The position numbers were made by a program, and so were the translations under genes. Source: Clostridia bacterium (GTDB taxonomy: Bacteria; Bacillota; Clostridia; Oscillospirales; CAG-272). Taken from it: a DNA stretch of 35,303 nt. Positions 8,517 through 17,969 of this stretch are shown piece by piece (the stretch's first letter is position 1; each line of letters opens with the position of its first letter). The notes beneath the pieces were generated by a model that saw only the letters and a program-made list of their open reading frames with translations, was not told where the DNA came from and ran no database searches. Location of the stretch: NCBI GenBank assembly GCA_017522905.1, contig JAFWXY010000158.1, positions 1 through 35,303 on the forward strand. Reading direction: 5' to 3'.

Positions 8517-10700
8517 TTAATCCTGATGGTCGTATTCGAAGTAGTCGTCTATCGCGCTCTTGAGCATCTCGCAGGTACGGGTCAAGCTCGCATTCTTCAC
8601 CTGGGCACCTGCTATATCAAAGTGTCCGCCGCCCTGAAGTTTTTCAAGTATGAGCTGGACGTTGACCTCTCCCTTGGAGCGTCCCGAGATAACTACGTCG
8701 TTGCCTATCTTGATAAGCGCGAAGGATGCCTTGACTCCCTTGACGCGGAGAAGATTATCCGCGACCTTGGATGCGATCACTCTGTCCTCGCCCGAAGCGG
8801 CACGCTCGAGCATCATCCAGGTAATAGCGATGTCGTCTCTGTAAAGTCTTGCCTTGGATTCAAACTCACCTGTAAGAAGTATCTCGTCAAGGCTTTCGTT
8901 AAAGAATTCGCGTACGACTGCGGTGTGAGCACCGCGAGTATATAGGTAATGAGTCGCCTCGATAGTTTGAGTGCCCGCATTTCTCGTAAAGTTCTTGGTA
9001 TCAAGCATGATTCCCGAGAGAAGCACCTCTGCCTCCTCCTTGTGAAGAGTGTCTGCAAATCGGCTGTAGAGGAATATCTCGGAGACGATCTCGGACGCGG
9101 AGGACTTGGTTGCCTCGATGTACTGAAGGAAGGGATCAAAGGAAAGTGTGTTTGCAATACGGTGGTGGTCGAGAACTGCAATTTTTTTGATCATGTTTGC
9201 AAGCTCGGGAGCGGCAAATATGTATCTGTTATTCACGTCACAGATGATAAGCACGGTGTCGGAGGTGACGAGGTCGCGTGCGGCAACGGGATCAATGAAT
9301 ATGTCGTCGTAGATTTTAAGAGGAGCAAGCTGGCGCATAACCACATCATAGCTCTCGCCCTTCTTTTCAATGGCAATATTTACTGACACCTTTTCCTTCA
9401 TCCTGCCGGCGGCAACTGCATCCTCCATTACCGACATAGCAAAGCGAGCCACACCGACGCAGGAGCCGATAGAGTCGAAGTCGGGGGCGGTGTGACCCAT
9501 AATGATCACGTTGGATGCGCGAATTATGTGTTCTTCAAGTATCTCAGCGCTTACGCGTGAGATTACGGTTGTGTTATTTTCAACCGTCTTGTGTGTTCCG
9601 CCAAAGTAAGTGTAGCCCGAAGCATCACGTCTCTTGACCGCCACCTGGTTACCGCCTCGCGCGATCGCCATGGTAAGCGCGTGGGATGCGTTCTTCTCCT
9701 TTTCCTCAAGTGTTTCACCAACAGGGGAGATACCCATGGAAACGGTTACGGGGAAGCTGTTGTCTCCGATCTTGAGAGCCATAATTCTTTTCTGAACCTC
9801 AAAATCGTTCTTGACCCGCTTTTCAAATTCCGCTTGTGAGAAAACTGCTACGTATTTGTCGCCCGTCTGCTCGCGGATAAATCCGTGCATATCGGCAACC
9901 CAAGCGCGGAGTATGTTCTCCGCCTCGGCGGATGCGGAGCGGTAGTCTGCTCTTACGTATTGAGCAAGCTCGCGGAGATTGTCAAGCTGAATGTATGCGA
10001 TAACGGGGCTTTCCGCCTCGTGTTTTTCTGAGAGTGAAAGGAAATCCTCGACGTCGCGGAAAACTATGAAATAGTAGTTTTCCTCGCGGAGCTTGAAGAC
10101 GTATGATGACGCAGAGTAGCGTCTGCCGTCGGCAAGCTTTGTAACGGAGCTTTCATGAAGTCCGTTTTCCTCGGGCATATCATAGATGCTGTCGGAGAGG
10201 AAGAGCTCGCGGTTCTTAGCCTCTGAAATAAGTGTTTTGATCGGAACAGAGCAGAAATCCGAGAGAGGCATACCGGTCGTTGCGCGCTTAAGTCCCAGAA
10301 TGTCGGAGAGCGCGCCGTTGACTACTCTTACTCGACCTGTGCCGTTGGCGATGGCGTAAGGAAGGTCGATGACCGAGCGGAACATATCGTATATCTCGCT
10401 CTCAAGTCTTCTTGACTCAAGTCTTGCTTTTCTGGTTTTGGTGTTTCTTACGGCATATACAAGGCACACGATACCCGATGATACCAGATAAATGGGCAGT
10501 GTAAGATTACATACGAGCTCAATCAGCCTTGCATTGCTCTCGGTTTTTACATAAAGATTGAGGACGGTGCACATTAAAAACAGCAAAGCTGCCTCAATGA
10601 ATGCAAACATCATAGGAGCCTGGAGGTCAGCGTAATAGCGCTCGGAGCGCTTGACCTCATCAAATTCCTTTATTTTGGTGATCTTATCTTTTTTGATCAT
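8517..10700 (-). CDS. gdpP: Cyclic-di-AMP phosphodiesterase GdpP (YybT family, DHH/DHHA1)
   Basis: GdpP hydrolyses c-di-AMP and so tunes potassium and osmolyte transport, wall stress and beta-lactam tolerance. Two TM helices (~31-49, 64-84) are followed by a PAS-like domain (~105-215) and a degenerate GGDEF domain (~232-355) lacking the diguanylate cyclase motif. The DHH phosphoesterase domain has metal ligands in GHTAPDFDSIG (402-412), ICDVNN (D488), LDHHR (510-514) and MLDTKNF (565-571). The DHHA1 domain ends with GGGH (690-693). All expected catalytic residues are present and the 727-residue length is usual. Its start overlaps the yybS stop by 4 bases (ATGA), indicating translational coupling. 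Confidence 0.96.
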   Translation of the reverse strand: MIKKDKITKIKEFDEVKRSERYYADLQAPMMFAFIEAALLFLMCTVLNLYVKTESNARLIELVCNLTLPIYLVSSGIVCLVYAVRNTKTRKARLESRRLESEIYDMFRSVIDLPYAIANGTGRVRVVNGALSDILGLKRATTGMPLSDFCSVPIKTLISEAKNRELFLSDSIYDMPEENGLHESSVTKLADGRRYSASSYVFKLREENYYFIVFRDVEDFLSLSEKHEAESPVIAYIQLDNLRELAQYVRADYRSASAEAENILRAWVADMHGFIREQTGDKYVAVFSQAEFEKRVKNDFEVQKRIMALKIGDNSFPVTVSMGISPVGETLEEKEKNASHALTMAIARGGNQVAVKRRDASGYTYFGGTHKTVENNTTVISRVSAEILEEHIIRASNVIIMGHTAPDFDSIGSCVGVARFAMSVMEDAVAAGRMKEKVSVNIAIEKKGESYDVVMRQLAPLKIYDDIFIDPVAARDLVTSDTVLIICDVNNRYIFAAPELANMIKKIAVLDHHRIANTLSFDPFLQYIEATKSSASEIVSEIFLYSRFADTLHKEEAEVLLSGIMLDTKNFTRNAGTQTIEATHYLYTRGAHTAVVREFFNESLDEILLTGEFESKARLYRDDIAITWMMLERAASGEDRVIASKVADNLLRVKGVKASFALIKIGNDVVISGRSKGEVNVQLILEKLQGGGHFDIAGAQVKNASLTRTCEMLKSAIDDYFEYDHQD

Positions 10701-11887
10701 TGGTCTTCTCCTTTAGAGTAGTGTTCCTCTGCCCACAGATCTATGTTGACAAGAAGTGTATGGAAAGCGCCAACCAGCGCGATGATATCAATAACCGACG
10801 ACGAGAGCAGAAGTGCTCCAACAAATATTCCAAGCCACACGATAAGTGCAAAGAATCCGATCTTGCGCGGCAAGCCGGACAAGAACGAAAAACCAACACA
10901 GAGAAGAAGGGGGAGCAGCATCAGACTTAGGTTGCCTGCGGCTACTGCCACGAACGAGGGGGCGCTTGATGAGCTTGAGGTGAACGAGCATATATAAGCC
11001 ACCGCATAAACAATAGCCGCCGCCACCGATGCCGTTATGGGAGCTCCGCTTAAGTTCTGGAGCTTTTCGATCTCGAGCTTCTCAAAAACTGCGTGCTGTA
11101 TTTTCTGTGCAAAGAAACCGATCGTTATGAGTGAGACGGCTGTTAGACCGATAAGGAGATTGGTCATCTCTATCGCCATGGTGTCTACCATCAGGATTAT
11201 GTCGTCTGTAATCGCCACCTCTCCAGCCGCTTCTATCGTGAGTGTGAGGGATTCCACTATAGTTAACTTGAAGTATTCTGCCGCCTCACCGATAATTTCA
11301 ATTGAAAGGCTGCCGTTTTGCGTGTAAATGTGAAGGAGTGCTGCTCCGCCTACCTCAGCCGCCGCCAAGGCCGCAAATGCCGCGATCGCGCCAACACGGC
11401 TGCCGCCGCGTCTTAATGTGATCCCCATTGCAAGGGCGGGAAGGAAGGGGGCGAGCGCGATGATAGCCAAGGTTATATCTGAGCTGAGTGCGTATGCGGA
11501 TGCGAATGCAACGGCAGGGATGAACGCCAAAAATGCGATCTGCCATTTGCGCGCATTCGCCACAAGAGCGGAATATATTCCGCAAGCGGATATTGTTCCG
11601 ACTACGAGTGCCACCGATGCCGATGAGCCTGTGTAGGATGCAAAGAACGTAAGCGTGAGTGAAAGGATAATAATAGTCGAGAATTTTCTCGAGGTCATTA
11701 GCGTCAATATGCCAAATACAAGGCATATAATCCAGGAGAGTGCCTCGGTAGCCGTTGTAACGAATCCTGAAATCGGGAGCGCCAAGGCAAAGAGAGAAGC
11801 GATAAGAGACAGAATGAGTATCTGCTTTCCCGAAAAAGCATCTTCGTTAAATTGTACCGACGTCTGTTTGGTCTCTTGCACAGTCAT
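10697..11887 (-). CDS. yybS: YybS-like multipass membrane protein (DUF2232 type)
   Basis: About 396 residues with roughly ten or eleven hydrophobic segments, from ILILSLIASLFALALPI near the N-terminus to a final IIALVGAFHTLLVNID segment. No catalytic motif is visible. The assignment rests on topology, length and position directly ahead of gdpP-rplI-dnaB, the place YybS occupies in Firmicutes; its function is unknown. I chose the ATG at 11887 (MTVQETKQ) because AAAGGAG lies 7 bases upstream. The frame extends to a TTG 21 bases further up without a better ribosome binding site. Confidence 0.75.
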   Translation of the reverse strand: MTVQETKQTSVQFNEDAFSGKQILILSLIASLFALALPISGFVTTATEALSWIICLVFGILTLMTSRKFSTIIILSLTLTFFASYTGSSASVALVVGTISACGIYSALVANARKWQIAFLAFIPAVAFASAYALSSDITLAIIALAPFLPALAMGITLRRGGSRVGAIAAFAALAAAEVGGAALLHIYTQNGSLSIEIIGEAAEYFKLTIVESLTLTIEAAGEVAITDDIILMVDTMAIEMTNLLIGLTAVSLITIGFFAQKIQHAVFEKLEIEKLQNLSGAPITASVAAAIVYAVAYICSFTSSSSSAPSFVAVAAGNLSLMLLPLLLCVGFSFLSGLPRKIGFFALIVWLGIFVGALLLSSSVIDIIALVGAFHTLLVNIDLWAEEHYSKGEDQ

Positions 11888-11961
11888 ACTCCGTCTCCTT
11901 TCTCTCAATTATATCGGTATGTACCGCGTGGGCATAATCTTCCATATTAAACCATTATATA

Positions 11962-11990
11962 ATTATATCATAACTTTCTTCACTTGTAAA
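11962..11990 (-). promoter_or_regulatory. Sigma-A promoter for the yybS-gdpP-rplI-dnaB-tilS-hpt-ftsH run
   Basis: On the minus strand TTTACA and TATAAT are separated by 17 bp, with a TATGA extension just before the -10 box. It lies ~75 bases upstream of the yybS start and is the only good promoter seen ahead of this run. The 319-base intergenic region (11888-12206) is otherwise very AT-rich and holds this promoter and the divergent rimP promoter. Confidence 0.8.
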
Positions 11991-12102
11991 TATATTTGGA
12001 ACATTTTTTGTTCCTTGAGCACGTATTTTTTGGACTTTTTCTACATTATTAAAGAGCGGGGCGGAAATTTAAGCAATTTTGATAAAAAAATTCAAAAAAC
12101 TA

Positions 12103-12131
12103 TTGCAATTCCAAAAAAAGTGTGATATAAT
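12103..12131 (+). promoter_or_regulatory. Sigma-A promoter for the rimP-nusA-infB operon
   Basis: TTGCAA and TATAAT are separated by exactly 17 bp, with TGTGA directly ahead of the -10 box. Transcription would begin near 12138, giving a leader of about 70 bases before rimP. Confidence 0.88.
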
Positions 12132-12154
12132 AGGCAAGAATCATAGTAGTGTCG

Positions 12155-12178
12155 TGAGTGGGTTGCAAAATCCACTCA
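12155..12178 (+). promoter_or_regulatory. Leader hairpin upstream of rimP
   Basis: TGAGTGG pairs with CCACTCA (7 bp, extendable by a G-U pair) around a loop of 8-10 bases. It falls in the rimP leader, ending 14 bases before the GGAGAGG ribosome binding site. There is no T-tract, so it is not a terminator. It could protect the 5' end or bind an operon product such as NusA or RimP; this is inference. Confidence 0.45.
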
Positions 12179-12206
12179 TAAATTTTGTTATGGAGAGGAC
12201 TCGAAA

Positions 12207-12689
12207 ATGAAAAGCAATTCTTCAAAAAATATCGCGGCGGTAGTGCGCGAGATAATCGCTCCGGTTGCTGAGGAAATGGGAGTTTTCATCTGGGACGTTG
12301 AGTTTGTTAAGGAGGGCGCGGATAAGCACCTCAGAATCACGCTTGACAACGAAGAGGGAATCAACATCAACGACTGCGAGCAGTTCCACAGAGCAATAGA
12401 TCCTCTTCTTGACGAGGCAGATCCGATAAGCGAGGCATACGTTCTTGAGGTATCCTCCCCCGGAATCGAGCGCGACCTTAAGTATCCCGAGCATATCGAC
12501 GCTTGCGAGGGCTGGGACGTTGAGGTAAAGCTTTATGCACCCCGTAACGGATCAAAGCTCTTCCGCGGAGTCCTTCTCGGATACGACGAGGACGGCAACA
12601 TCGCGATCGAGGCAGGAGAGAACAAGATCACCTTCAAGCCCGAGGAGATCGCAAAGATCGCAACCTATTACGACTTTGCAAACAACTAA
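12207..12689 (+). CDS. rimP: Ribosome maturation factor RimP
   Basis: RimP binds the 30S subunit during assembly. The N-terminal domain contains the family signature HLRITLDNEEGININDCEQ, then DEADPISEAYVLEVSSPGIERDL. The C-terminal SH3-like domain covers ~95-155 (GWDVEVKLYAP through KITFKPEEIAKI). The length of 160 residues is typical. The ATG has GGAGAGG 8 bases upstream. It leads the operon rimP-nusA-rnpM-ylxQ-infB, conserved across Bacillota. Confidence 0.96.
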   Translation: MKSNSSKNIAAVVREIIAPVAEEMGVFIWDVEFVKEGADKHLRITLDNEEGININDCEQFHRAIDPLLDEADPISEAYVLEVSSPGIERDLKYPEHIDACEGWDVEVKLYAPRNGSKLFRGVLLGYDEDGNIAIEAGENKITFKPEEIAKIATYYDFANN

Positions 12690-12735
12690 GTGAAATAAAA
12701 GACACATATACGCCAAACTGAAAGGAAATTTGGAA

Positions 12736-13779
12736 ATGAACAAGGAATTTTTTGTAGCACTTCAGCTTCTTGAGAGAGAAAAGGGTATCCCCCAGGAGTA
12801 CATGATAGAGAAGATCGAGGCAGGTCTTGTCTCTGCATTCAAGAAGGAATACGGAAGCAACACAAATGTAAGAGTTAACATCGATCCTGTCGAGGAAGAC
12901 GTAAGAGTTTACCAGCAGAAGGAGGTCGTCGAGGTGGTCGAGGATCCCGGAACACAGATTTCGCTTGCGGACGCTAAGGCAATAAGCAAGAGAAATACGC
13001 TTGGCAAGATAGTTGAGTTTGAGGTTAAGCCCAAGAACTTCCGCCGTCTCTCTGCGGGAATTGCAAAGAACGTAATCGTTCAGGGTATCCGCGAGGGTGA
13101 GCACAAGGCTATGCAGGAGGCTTATGAGTCCAAGCGTGAGGAGATCATCACAGCGGTAGTTGACAAGGTTGACTACGTGACAGGCGCAGTCGTTCTTATC
13201 ACAGAGAACGGCAGAGCGGTATTGCCCAGAAGTGAGCAGATCCCCGGCGAGAGCTTCAGAGTCGGAGATAGAATAAAGGTATATATTCAGGAAGTAAACA
13301 GAGAGATGCGCGGACCCATCGTTACACTTTCCCGCGTACATCCCGGATTCGTTCGCCGTATGTTTGAGCTTGAGATCCCCGAGATCACAGATGGCGTTGT
13401 AATGATCAAGAACGTCTCCCGTGAGGCGGGATCAAGATCTAAGATCGCGGTTTATTCGAGAGATGAAAACGTTGATGCAGTCGGCGCATGCATCGGTTCT
13501 CACGGAATGAGAATCGAGAGCATTCTGTCCGAGCTTGGCGGTGAGAAGGTTGATATCGTTAAGTACAGTGAGGTTCCCGAGGAGTTCGTAGCGGCAGCGC
13601 TTTCTCCCGCCACCGTGCTTGACGCGGAGATGGACGGCGAGAGATTCTGCAGAGTAACCGTTGCTCCCGAGCAGCTTTCACTTGCAATCGGTAAGGAGGG
13701 ACAGAACGTCCGTCTTGCAGTAAGACTTACCGGCATTAAGATCGACATAACGGCAGAGGGACTTGAAAAGTCCAGATAA
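12736..13779 (+). CDS. nusA: Transcription termination/antitermination protein NusA
   Basis: NusA binds RNA polymerase and nascent RNA, promoting pausing and intrinsic termination. Visible in order are the N-terminal polymerase-binding domain (to ~125), the S1 domain (GRAVLPRSEQIPGESFRVGD onward) and two KH domains with IGSHGMRI and IGKEGQNVRLA loops. The 347-residue length, with no C-terminal acidic repeats, matches Gram-positive NusA. I place the start at ATG 12736 (MNKEFFVAL). An in-frame TTG six bases earlier lies only 3 bases from the AAAGGA site, too close to be used. Confidence 0.96.
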   Translation: MNKEFFVALQLLEREKGIPQEYMIEKIEAGLVSAFKKEYGSNTNVRVNIDPVEEDVRVYQQKEVVEVVEDPGTQISLADAKAISKRNTLGKIVEFEVKPKNFRRLSAGIAKNVIVQGIREGEHKAMQEAYESKREEIITAVVDKVDYVTGAVVLITENGRAVLPRSEQIPGESFRVGDRIKVYIQEVNREMRGPIVTLSRVHPGFVRRMFELEIPEITDGVVMIKNVSREAGSRSKIAVYSRDENVDAVGACIGSHGMRIESILSELGGEKVDIVKYSEVPEEFVAAALSPATVLDAEMDGERFCRVTVAPEQLSLAIGKEGQNVRLAVRLTGIKIDITAEGLEKSR

Positions 13780-13806
13780 ACATAAAAAACGAGGAGGAGC
13801 CCCGGC

Positions 13807-14088
13807 ATGGAGCAAAAAGTTAAAAAGATACCGATGCGTCAGTGCCTCGGCTGTAATTCTCATAAGCCGAAGCGCGAGATGATGAGGGTTGTAAGACTTC
13901 CCGATGGGAACGTGGTACTTGACCTTGTCGGCAAGGTCTCGGGCAGAGGCGCGTATATCTGTCATGATATCTCCTGCTTTAAAAAAGCGAGAAAGGCAAA
14001 GCGTATTGAGCATATACTTGAATGTGAGATACCCGAGAGCATTTTTGACAAGATGGAGCAAGAGATTGAGAGCGGAGACGGAAAATGA
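13807..14088 (+). CDS. rnpM: RNase P modulator RnpM (YlxR family)
   Basis: A 93-residue nucleic-acid-binding protein of the YlxR family. The signature RQCLGCNSHKPKREMMRVVR and the downstream GRGAYICHDISCFKKA motif are both present. YlxR of Bacillus has been described as binding the RNase P RNA and modulating its activity, hence the name. It follows nusA by 27 bases behind a strong GAGGAGGAG site, and its TGA overlaps the ATG of ylxQ by 4 bases. Confidence 0.93.
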   Translation: MEQKVKKIPMRQCLGCNSHKPKREMMRVVRLPDGNVVLDLVGKVSGRGAYICHDISCFKKARKAKRIEHILECEIPESIFDKMEQEIESGDGK

Positions 14089-14441
14089 GTCGCGAGGTCA
14101 ATAAGGAAAAGGGACTCTTATCGGTCATAGGGCTTTGTCACAGAGCGGGCAAGGCGGTGATTGGAGTCGAAATGATATGCGAGACTCTCAAGAAACGGGG
14201 AGTCAGGGAGTGCGATGATGACGTGATCGTCATAGAAGCGCGAGACACCTCCGATAATACGCACAAGAGAGTAAGCGACAAGTGCGCTTACTACAAGGTA
14301 AGACATATGAAGATAGAGTCGGACACCCTGACGCTTGGCAGGGCGGTCGGCAAGAGTGCGGTTGGAGCTATTATGATCAAGGATCAAAGCTTTTGCCGTG
14401 CAATTGACAAACAGCTTGCAAGCAAGCAAAATTCGCAGTAA
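14085..14441 (+). CDS. ylxQ: L7Ae-family ribosomal-like protein YlxQ
   Basis: A 118-residue member of the L7Ae/L30e/Gadd45 family, expected to bind kink-turn RNA. The typical start GLLSVIGLCHRAGKAVIG and the later ARDTSDNTHKRVSDKCAYY region match. Its place between rnpM and infB is conserved in Firmicutes. It is coupled to rnpM by an ATGA overlap. Its exact cellular role is not known. Confidence 0.9.
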   Translation: MSREVNKEKGLLSVIGLCHRAGKAVIGVEMICETLKKRGVRECDDDVIVIEARDTSDNTHKRVSDKCAYYKVRHMKIESDTLTLGRAVGKSAVGAIMIKDQSFCRAIDKQLASKQNSQ

Positions 14442-14465
14442 ACCGGAAAGGTATGGGTATAATTT

Positions 14466-17357
14466 ATGGCAGTAACACCTCAGATAAAAGCTAATCAGTT
14501 GATAAAGGACCTTAATATCAAAAGCAAGGATATGTCTGATATAATGGCGGAGAAGGGACTTGAATTCAAGGCGCAGAAGGCACTCGAGCCTATTGAATTC
14601 GAGGCGTTTTTCGATGCGATCACATCCAAGCACCAGATAGAGGGTATCGACGACTATATTGACGGCGTCACCTTTATCCCTTCAAAGCTCGAGAAGGCTG
14701 TAAAGAAGCCTGCTCCCGAGACAAAGGAAGTGGCTGAAGAGAAGGCTGTAGAGGTTAAAAAGGAAAATACAGAAAAGAAGGCAGGCGCTAAGGCGGAGAC
14801 TGCCCCTGTAGCTGTAGAGAAGACCGAGAAGAAGGGCGACGTCGCTGCCAAGTCGGAGCCCCGAGAGAAGGTTGAGCCTAAGGCACAGGAGAAGAAGGAG
14901 AGCGCGCCCAAGGCGGCACCCGCTCCCGGGGGAAAGGTACAGCCCAAGGTAGACAGAGCCGAGGCGATCGCTCGTGCTGCGGCTATCGAGAAGGCTGCGC
15001 AGGAAAAGGCTATGCAGCGCAATGGAGGTGCACAGAGACCCGACGCGCAGAGGAGACCCGAGGGTGCAAGACCCCAGCAGAATACAAATCAGTTTGCACA
15101 GAGACCTCAGGGCAATGCTCCGTTCAACTCTCAGAGACCTCAGGGCGGCATGCAGAATGATAGAAATGACAGATTCAAGAACATGGGTGCTCCCAACTTT
15201 GACCGTCAGGCGGCTCCTCAGAGACGTGACGACAGAAAGCCTCAGAAGCCCCAGTTCAATCAGAACCGAGGCGGCGGAATGGACAAGGATGATTTTGTTC
15301 CGAACGTTCCGAGAGAAAAGTTCCAGCCTCAGATAATCACACGCGCTCAGACCCCCAAGGGCGGAGATGGCACAAACAAGAAGGGCGCGGCAAAGACGGT
15401 AGATATCCGTTCCTCGTCCGTAGATCTTTCAAAGTACGACGAGAAGCTTGACACCTTTGTAGCCGAGAACGACAGGAATCTTCGCGACGGCGGAACACAG
15501 AAGCTCAAGAAGCAGCAGAACAAGACAAGAACAGAGAACAGCTTTGCAAAGGGCAAGCAGCAGGGCAAGAAGGGTCAGAAGACTCAGACTCCCGTAACTA
15601 TCGTCAAGGGTCCCCTCAAGGTTCAGATCCCCGAGGAGATCATGGTAAGCGAGCTTGCATCTATGCTTAAGGTAACGGTAGGCGAGGTTATCAAGAAGCT
15701 CATGCTTATGGGTATGATGACCACTGCAAATCAGACCATTGACTTTGATACTGCGGCACTTGTAGCCGTTGATCTCGGTGCAGAGCCCGAGAAGGCAGTT
15801 GTAGTTACAATCGAGGAGAAGCTCTTTGACGAGAGCGAGGATACCGCAGAGAACCTTATCGGACGCGCACCCGTAGTTTGCGTTATGGGTCACGTTGACC
15901 ACGGTAAGACCTCTCTGCTTGACGCGATAAGACACACAAACGTAACCACCGGCGAGGCGGGCGGAATTACCCAGCACATCGGTGCATACAGAGTTAAGAT
16001 CAACGGACAGGATATAACATTCCTTGACACCCCCGGAAACGAGTCGTTCACCGCAATGCGTGCAAGAGGTGCAATGGCAACCGATATTGCTATCCTTGTC
16101 GTTGCGGCAGACGACGGAATCATGCCCCAGACCGTTGAGGCGATCAATCACGCTAAGGCGGCAGGTGTAGATATCATCGTTGCGATCAATAAGATGGATA
16201 AGCCCACAGCTAACCCCGATGCGGTTAAGCAGGAGCTTACAAAATACGATCTCGTTCCCGAGGAGTGGGGCGGCGACGTTATCTGCGTTCCCGTATCCGC
16301 ACTGACCAGAATGGGTATCGAGGATCTTCTTGAGAACGTACTGCTTGTTGCAGAGGTTAAGGAGCTTAAGGCTAATCCCAACCGCCGCGCGAAGGGTATC
16401 GTAATCGAGGCTAAGCTTGATAAGGGTCGCGGACCCGTGGCAACCGTTCTCGTTCAGAACGGAACACTCCATAACGGTGATATAGTGATCGCAGGAACCG
16501 CGGTTGGACGCGTAAGAGCGATGACAGACCATAACGGTAAGCAGCAGAAGGTTGCAGGACCCTCCGTTCCCGTAGAGATCATCGGTCTTGCAGAGGTTCC
16601 CGTAGCAGGTGACGACTTTGCGGCTGTTGCTGACGAAAGAATGGCAAGAGAGCTTGCGGAGCAGAGAAAGAGCAAGGCTAAGGAAGAGGTGTTCAAGGCT
16701 AATGCACGCGCTAACCTCAACGATCTCTTTGCTCAGATCAGCGAGGGCATTAAGGATCTTAACATCATCGTGAAGGCAGACGTTGTAGGCTCGGCAGAGG
16801 CAGTCAAGGCATCCTTAGGTAAGCTTTCAAACGAGGAAGTAAGAGTAAACGTTATTCACTCTGCAGTTGGTGGAGTAACAGAGAACGATGTTATGCTTGC
16901 GGCAACTTCCAATGCAATTATCGTTGGATTTAACGTTCGTCCCGACCGTGCGGCTCTTGAGAGCGCGGAGAGACAGGGCGTGGATATGAGAATGTACCGT
17001 GTCATCTACCAGTGTATCGAGGAGATCGAGGCTGCTATGAAGGGTATGCTCGCTCCCAAATTCCGTGAGAACCTGCTTGGACACGCAGAGGTTCGTCAGA
17101 CCATCCGCGTTCCCGGCGTAGGAACCATTGCGGGATCCTACATCCTTGACGGTAAGATCGTAAGAAATGCTCAGATCAGAGTAGTCCGCGACGGTATAGT
17201 TATCTTCGAGGACAAGATCTCATCGCTTAAGAGATTTAAGGATGACGCAAAGGAAGTAGCTCAGGGCTACGAGTGCGGTGTCGGACTTGACAGATTCAAC
17301 GACATCAAGGAAGGCGATATACTCGAGGCCTTCATTATGGAAGAGATCGAGAGATAA
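14466..17357 (+). CDS. infB: Translation initiation factor IF-2
   Basis: IF-2 is the GTPase that places fMet-tRNA on the 30S subunit and promotes subunit joining. Two IF2_N modules are visible (~3-50 and ~380-440), separated by a very long low-complexity linker. The linker is first Lys/Glu/Ala/Pro-rich (75-190), then Gln/Arg/Asn/Pro/Gly-rich (~190-275) with repeated QRPQG. The G domain has GHVDHGKT (475-482), DTPG (521-524) and NKMD (575-578). Domains II, III and C2 follow, ending in [10 protein letters not shown]. At 963 residues it is on the long side because of the linker. A GGAAAGG site lies 14 bases upstream, rather far from the ATG. Confidence 0.97.
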   Translation: MAVTPQIKANQLIKDLNIKSKDMSDIMAEKGLEFKAQKALEPIEFEAFFDAITSKHQIEGIDDYIDGVTFIPSKLEKAVKKPAPETKEVAEEKAVEVKKENTEKKAGAKAETAPVAVEKTEKKGDVAAKSEPREKVEPKAQEKKESAPKAAPAPGGKVQPKVDRAEAIARAAAIEKAAQEKAMQRNGGAQRPDAQRRPEGARPQQNTNQFAQRPQGNAPFNSQRPQGGMQNDRNDRFKNMGAPNFDRQAAPQRRDDRKPQKPQFNQNRGGGMDKDDFVPNVPREKFQPQIITRAQTPKGGDGTNKKGAAKTVDIRSSSVDLSKYDEKLDTFVAENDRNLRDGGTQKLKKQQNKTRTENSFAKGKQQGKKGQKTQTPVTIVKGPLKVQIPEEIMVSELASMLKVTVGEVIKKLMLMGMMTTANQTIDFDTAALVAVDLGAEPEKAVVVTIEEKLFDESEDTAENLIGRAPVVCVMGHVDHGKTSLLDAIRHTNVTTGEAGGITQHIGAYRVKINGQDITFLDTPGNESFTAMRARGAMATDIAILVVAADDGIMPQTVEAINHAKAAGVDIIVAINKMDKPTANPDAVKQELTKYDLVPEEWGGDVICVPVSALTRMGIEDLLENVLLVAEVKELKANPNRRAKGIVIEAKLDKGRGPVATVLVQNGTLHNGDIVIAGTAVGRVRAMTDHNGKQQKVAGPSVPVEIIGLAEVPVAGDDFAAVADERMARELAEQRKSKAKEEVFKANARANLNDLFAQISEGIKDLNIIVKADVVGSAEAVKASLGKLSNEEVRVNVIHSAVGGVTENDVMLAATSNAIIVGFNVRPDRAALESAERQGVDMRMYRVIYQCIEEIEAAMKGMLAPKFRENLLGHAEVRQTIRVPGVGTIAGSYILDGKIVRNAQIRVVRDGIVIFEDKISSLKRFKDDAKEVAQGYECGVGLDRFNDIKEGDILEAFIMEEIER

Positions 17358-17372
17358 TTGACCTAAAACCGT

Positions 17373-17393
17373 GTCGGGGCGAAACGCCCCGAC
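17373..17393 (+). other. GC-rich hairpin after infB without a T-tract
   Basis: A perfect 9-bp stem, GTCGGGGCG/CGCCCCGAC, closes a 3-base AAA loop. It begins 15 bases after the infB stop. The following bases are AAAGCAG, not a T-run, so it does not look like a standard intrinsic terminator. It could act as a 3' barrier or as a partial terminator, leaving some read-through into the Nudix gene, which has no promoter of its own that I can see. Confidence 0.6.
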
Positions 17394-17425
17394 AAAGCAG
17401 TGCCAAAGCAAATGGAGATGATAAA

Positions 17426-17848
17426 ATGTTGTACGAGAAATCCTGCGGAGCGGTAGTCTTCAGAGATGAGATCAGCGCCGAGGCAGAGAAGAAATACGTG
17501 CTTATGATAAAGCAATCGCAGGCAAGCAGATTTTCCTTTCCCAAGGGACACGTGGAAGGCGGAGAGAGCGAGACCGATACCGCGGAGCGCGAGGTGCTCG
17601 AGGAGACCGCGGTAGCGATAAAGATCACCGACAGCTTCCGAAAAACGGTAAGCTACAGCCCAAGACCCGGAGTAAAAAAACAGGTCGTTTATTTTGTCGC
17701 CCGGACGGACGTAAAGGATATCAAGCCTCAGGCAGGCGAGATAATCGAGGTCAGGTGGGTGGACGTTAATAAGGCTGCACATCTGCTTGGACACGCGAAT
17801 GACAGAAGAATCTTATCCATGGCGCTTGAGTACGTTAAGAATAGATAA
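17426..17848 (+). CDS. Nudix hydrolase, Ap4A-hydrolase-like
   Basis: The Nudix box reads GHVEGGESETDTAEREVLEE and continues T-A-V. It matches Gx5Ex7REUxEExGU except that Ala replaces the late Gly. The N-terminal CGAVVF strand and the FPKGHVEGGE segment resemble bacterial and eukaryotic diadenosine-tetraphosphate hydrolases, so hydrolysis of dinucleoside polyphosphates is the likely role. Substrate choice cannot be read from sequence alone. At 140 residues it is complete. The ATG has GGAGA about 7 bases upstream. It lies between the infB hairpin and a strong terminator, so it is probably the last gene of the nusA-infB transcript. Confidence 0.85.
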   Translation: MLYEKSCGAVVFRDEISAEAEKKYVLMIKQSQASRFSFPKGHVEGGESETDTAEREVLEETAVAIKITDSFRKTVSYSPRPGVKKQVVYFVARTDVKDIKPQAGEIIEVRWVDVNKAAHLLGHANDRRILSMALEYVKNR

Positions 17849-17855
17849 AATAATG

Positions 17856-17884
17856 GCCGCAGAGAGAAAATCTCTGCGGCTTTT
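17856..17884 (+). terminator. Intrinsic terminator after the Nudix gene
   Basis: A 10-bp stem, GCCGCAGAGA/TCTCTGCGGC, with a GAAAA loop is followed by TTTTGTG. It probably ends the long transcript that starts at rimP. Confidence 0.88.
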
Positions 17885-17908
17885 GTGCTGTTAAGTTTGC
17901 AAAAAAGA

Positions 17909-17937
17909 TTGACAAAACCTTTAAAATAAGATACAAT
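17909..17937 (+). promoter_or_regulatory. Sigma-A promoter for the HAD phosphatase and methyltransferase
   Basis: Perfect TTGACA and near-consensus TACAAT are separated by 17 bp. They lie 32 bases upstream of the HAD phosphatase ATG and just after the preceding terminator. Confidence 0.88.
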
Positions 17938-17969
17938 TTAATAGTCAGAACAATAGAGAGGACGAAAGA

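Noticed and set aside
12634..13341. Minus-strand frame of 235 codons opposite nusA
   Set aside because: It is antisense to well-conserved NusA and has no motif or start signal.
15429..16532. Minus-strand open frame of 367 codons opposite infB
   Set aside because: It mirrors the codon bias of the IF-2 G domain, whose motifs are unambiguous on the plus strand; no domain is visible in the antisense frame.
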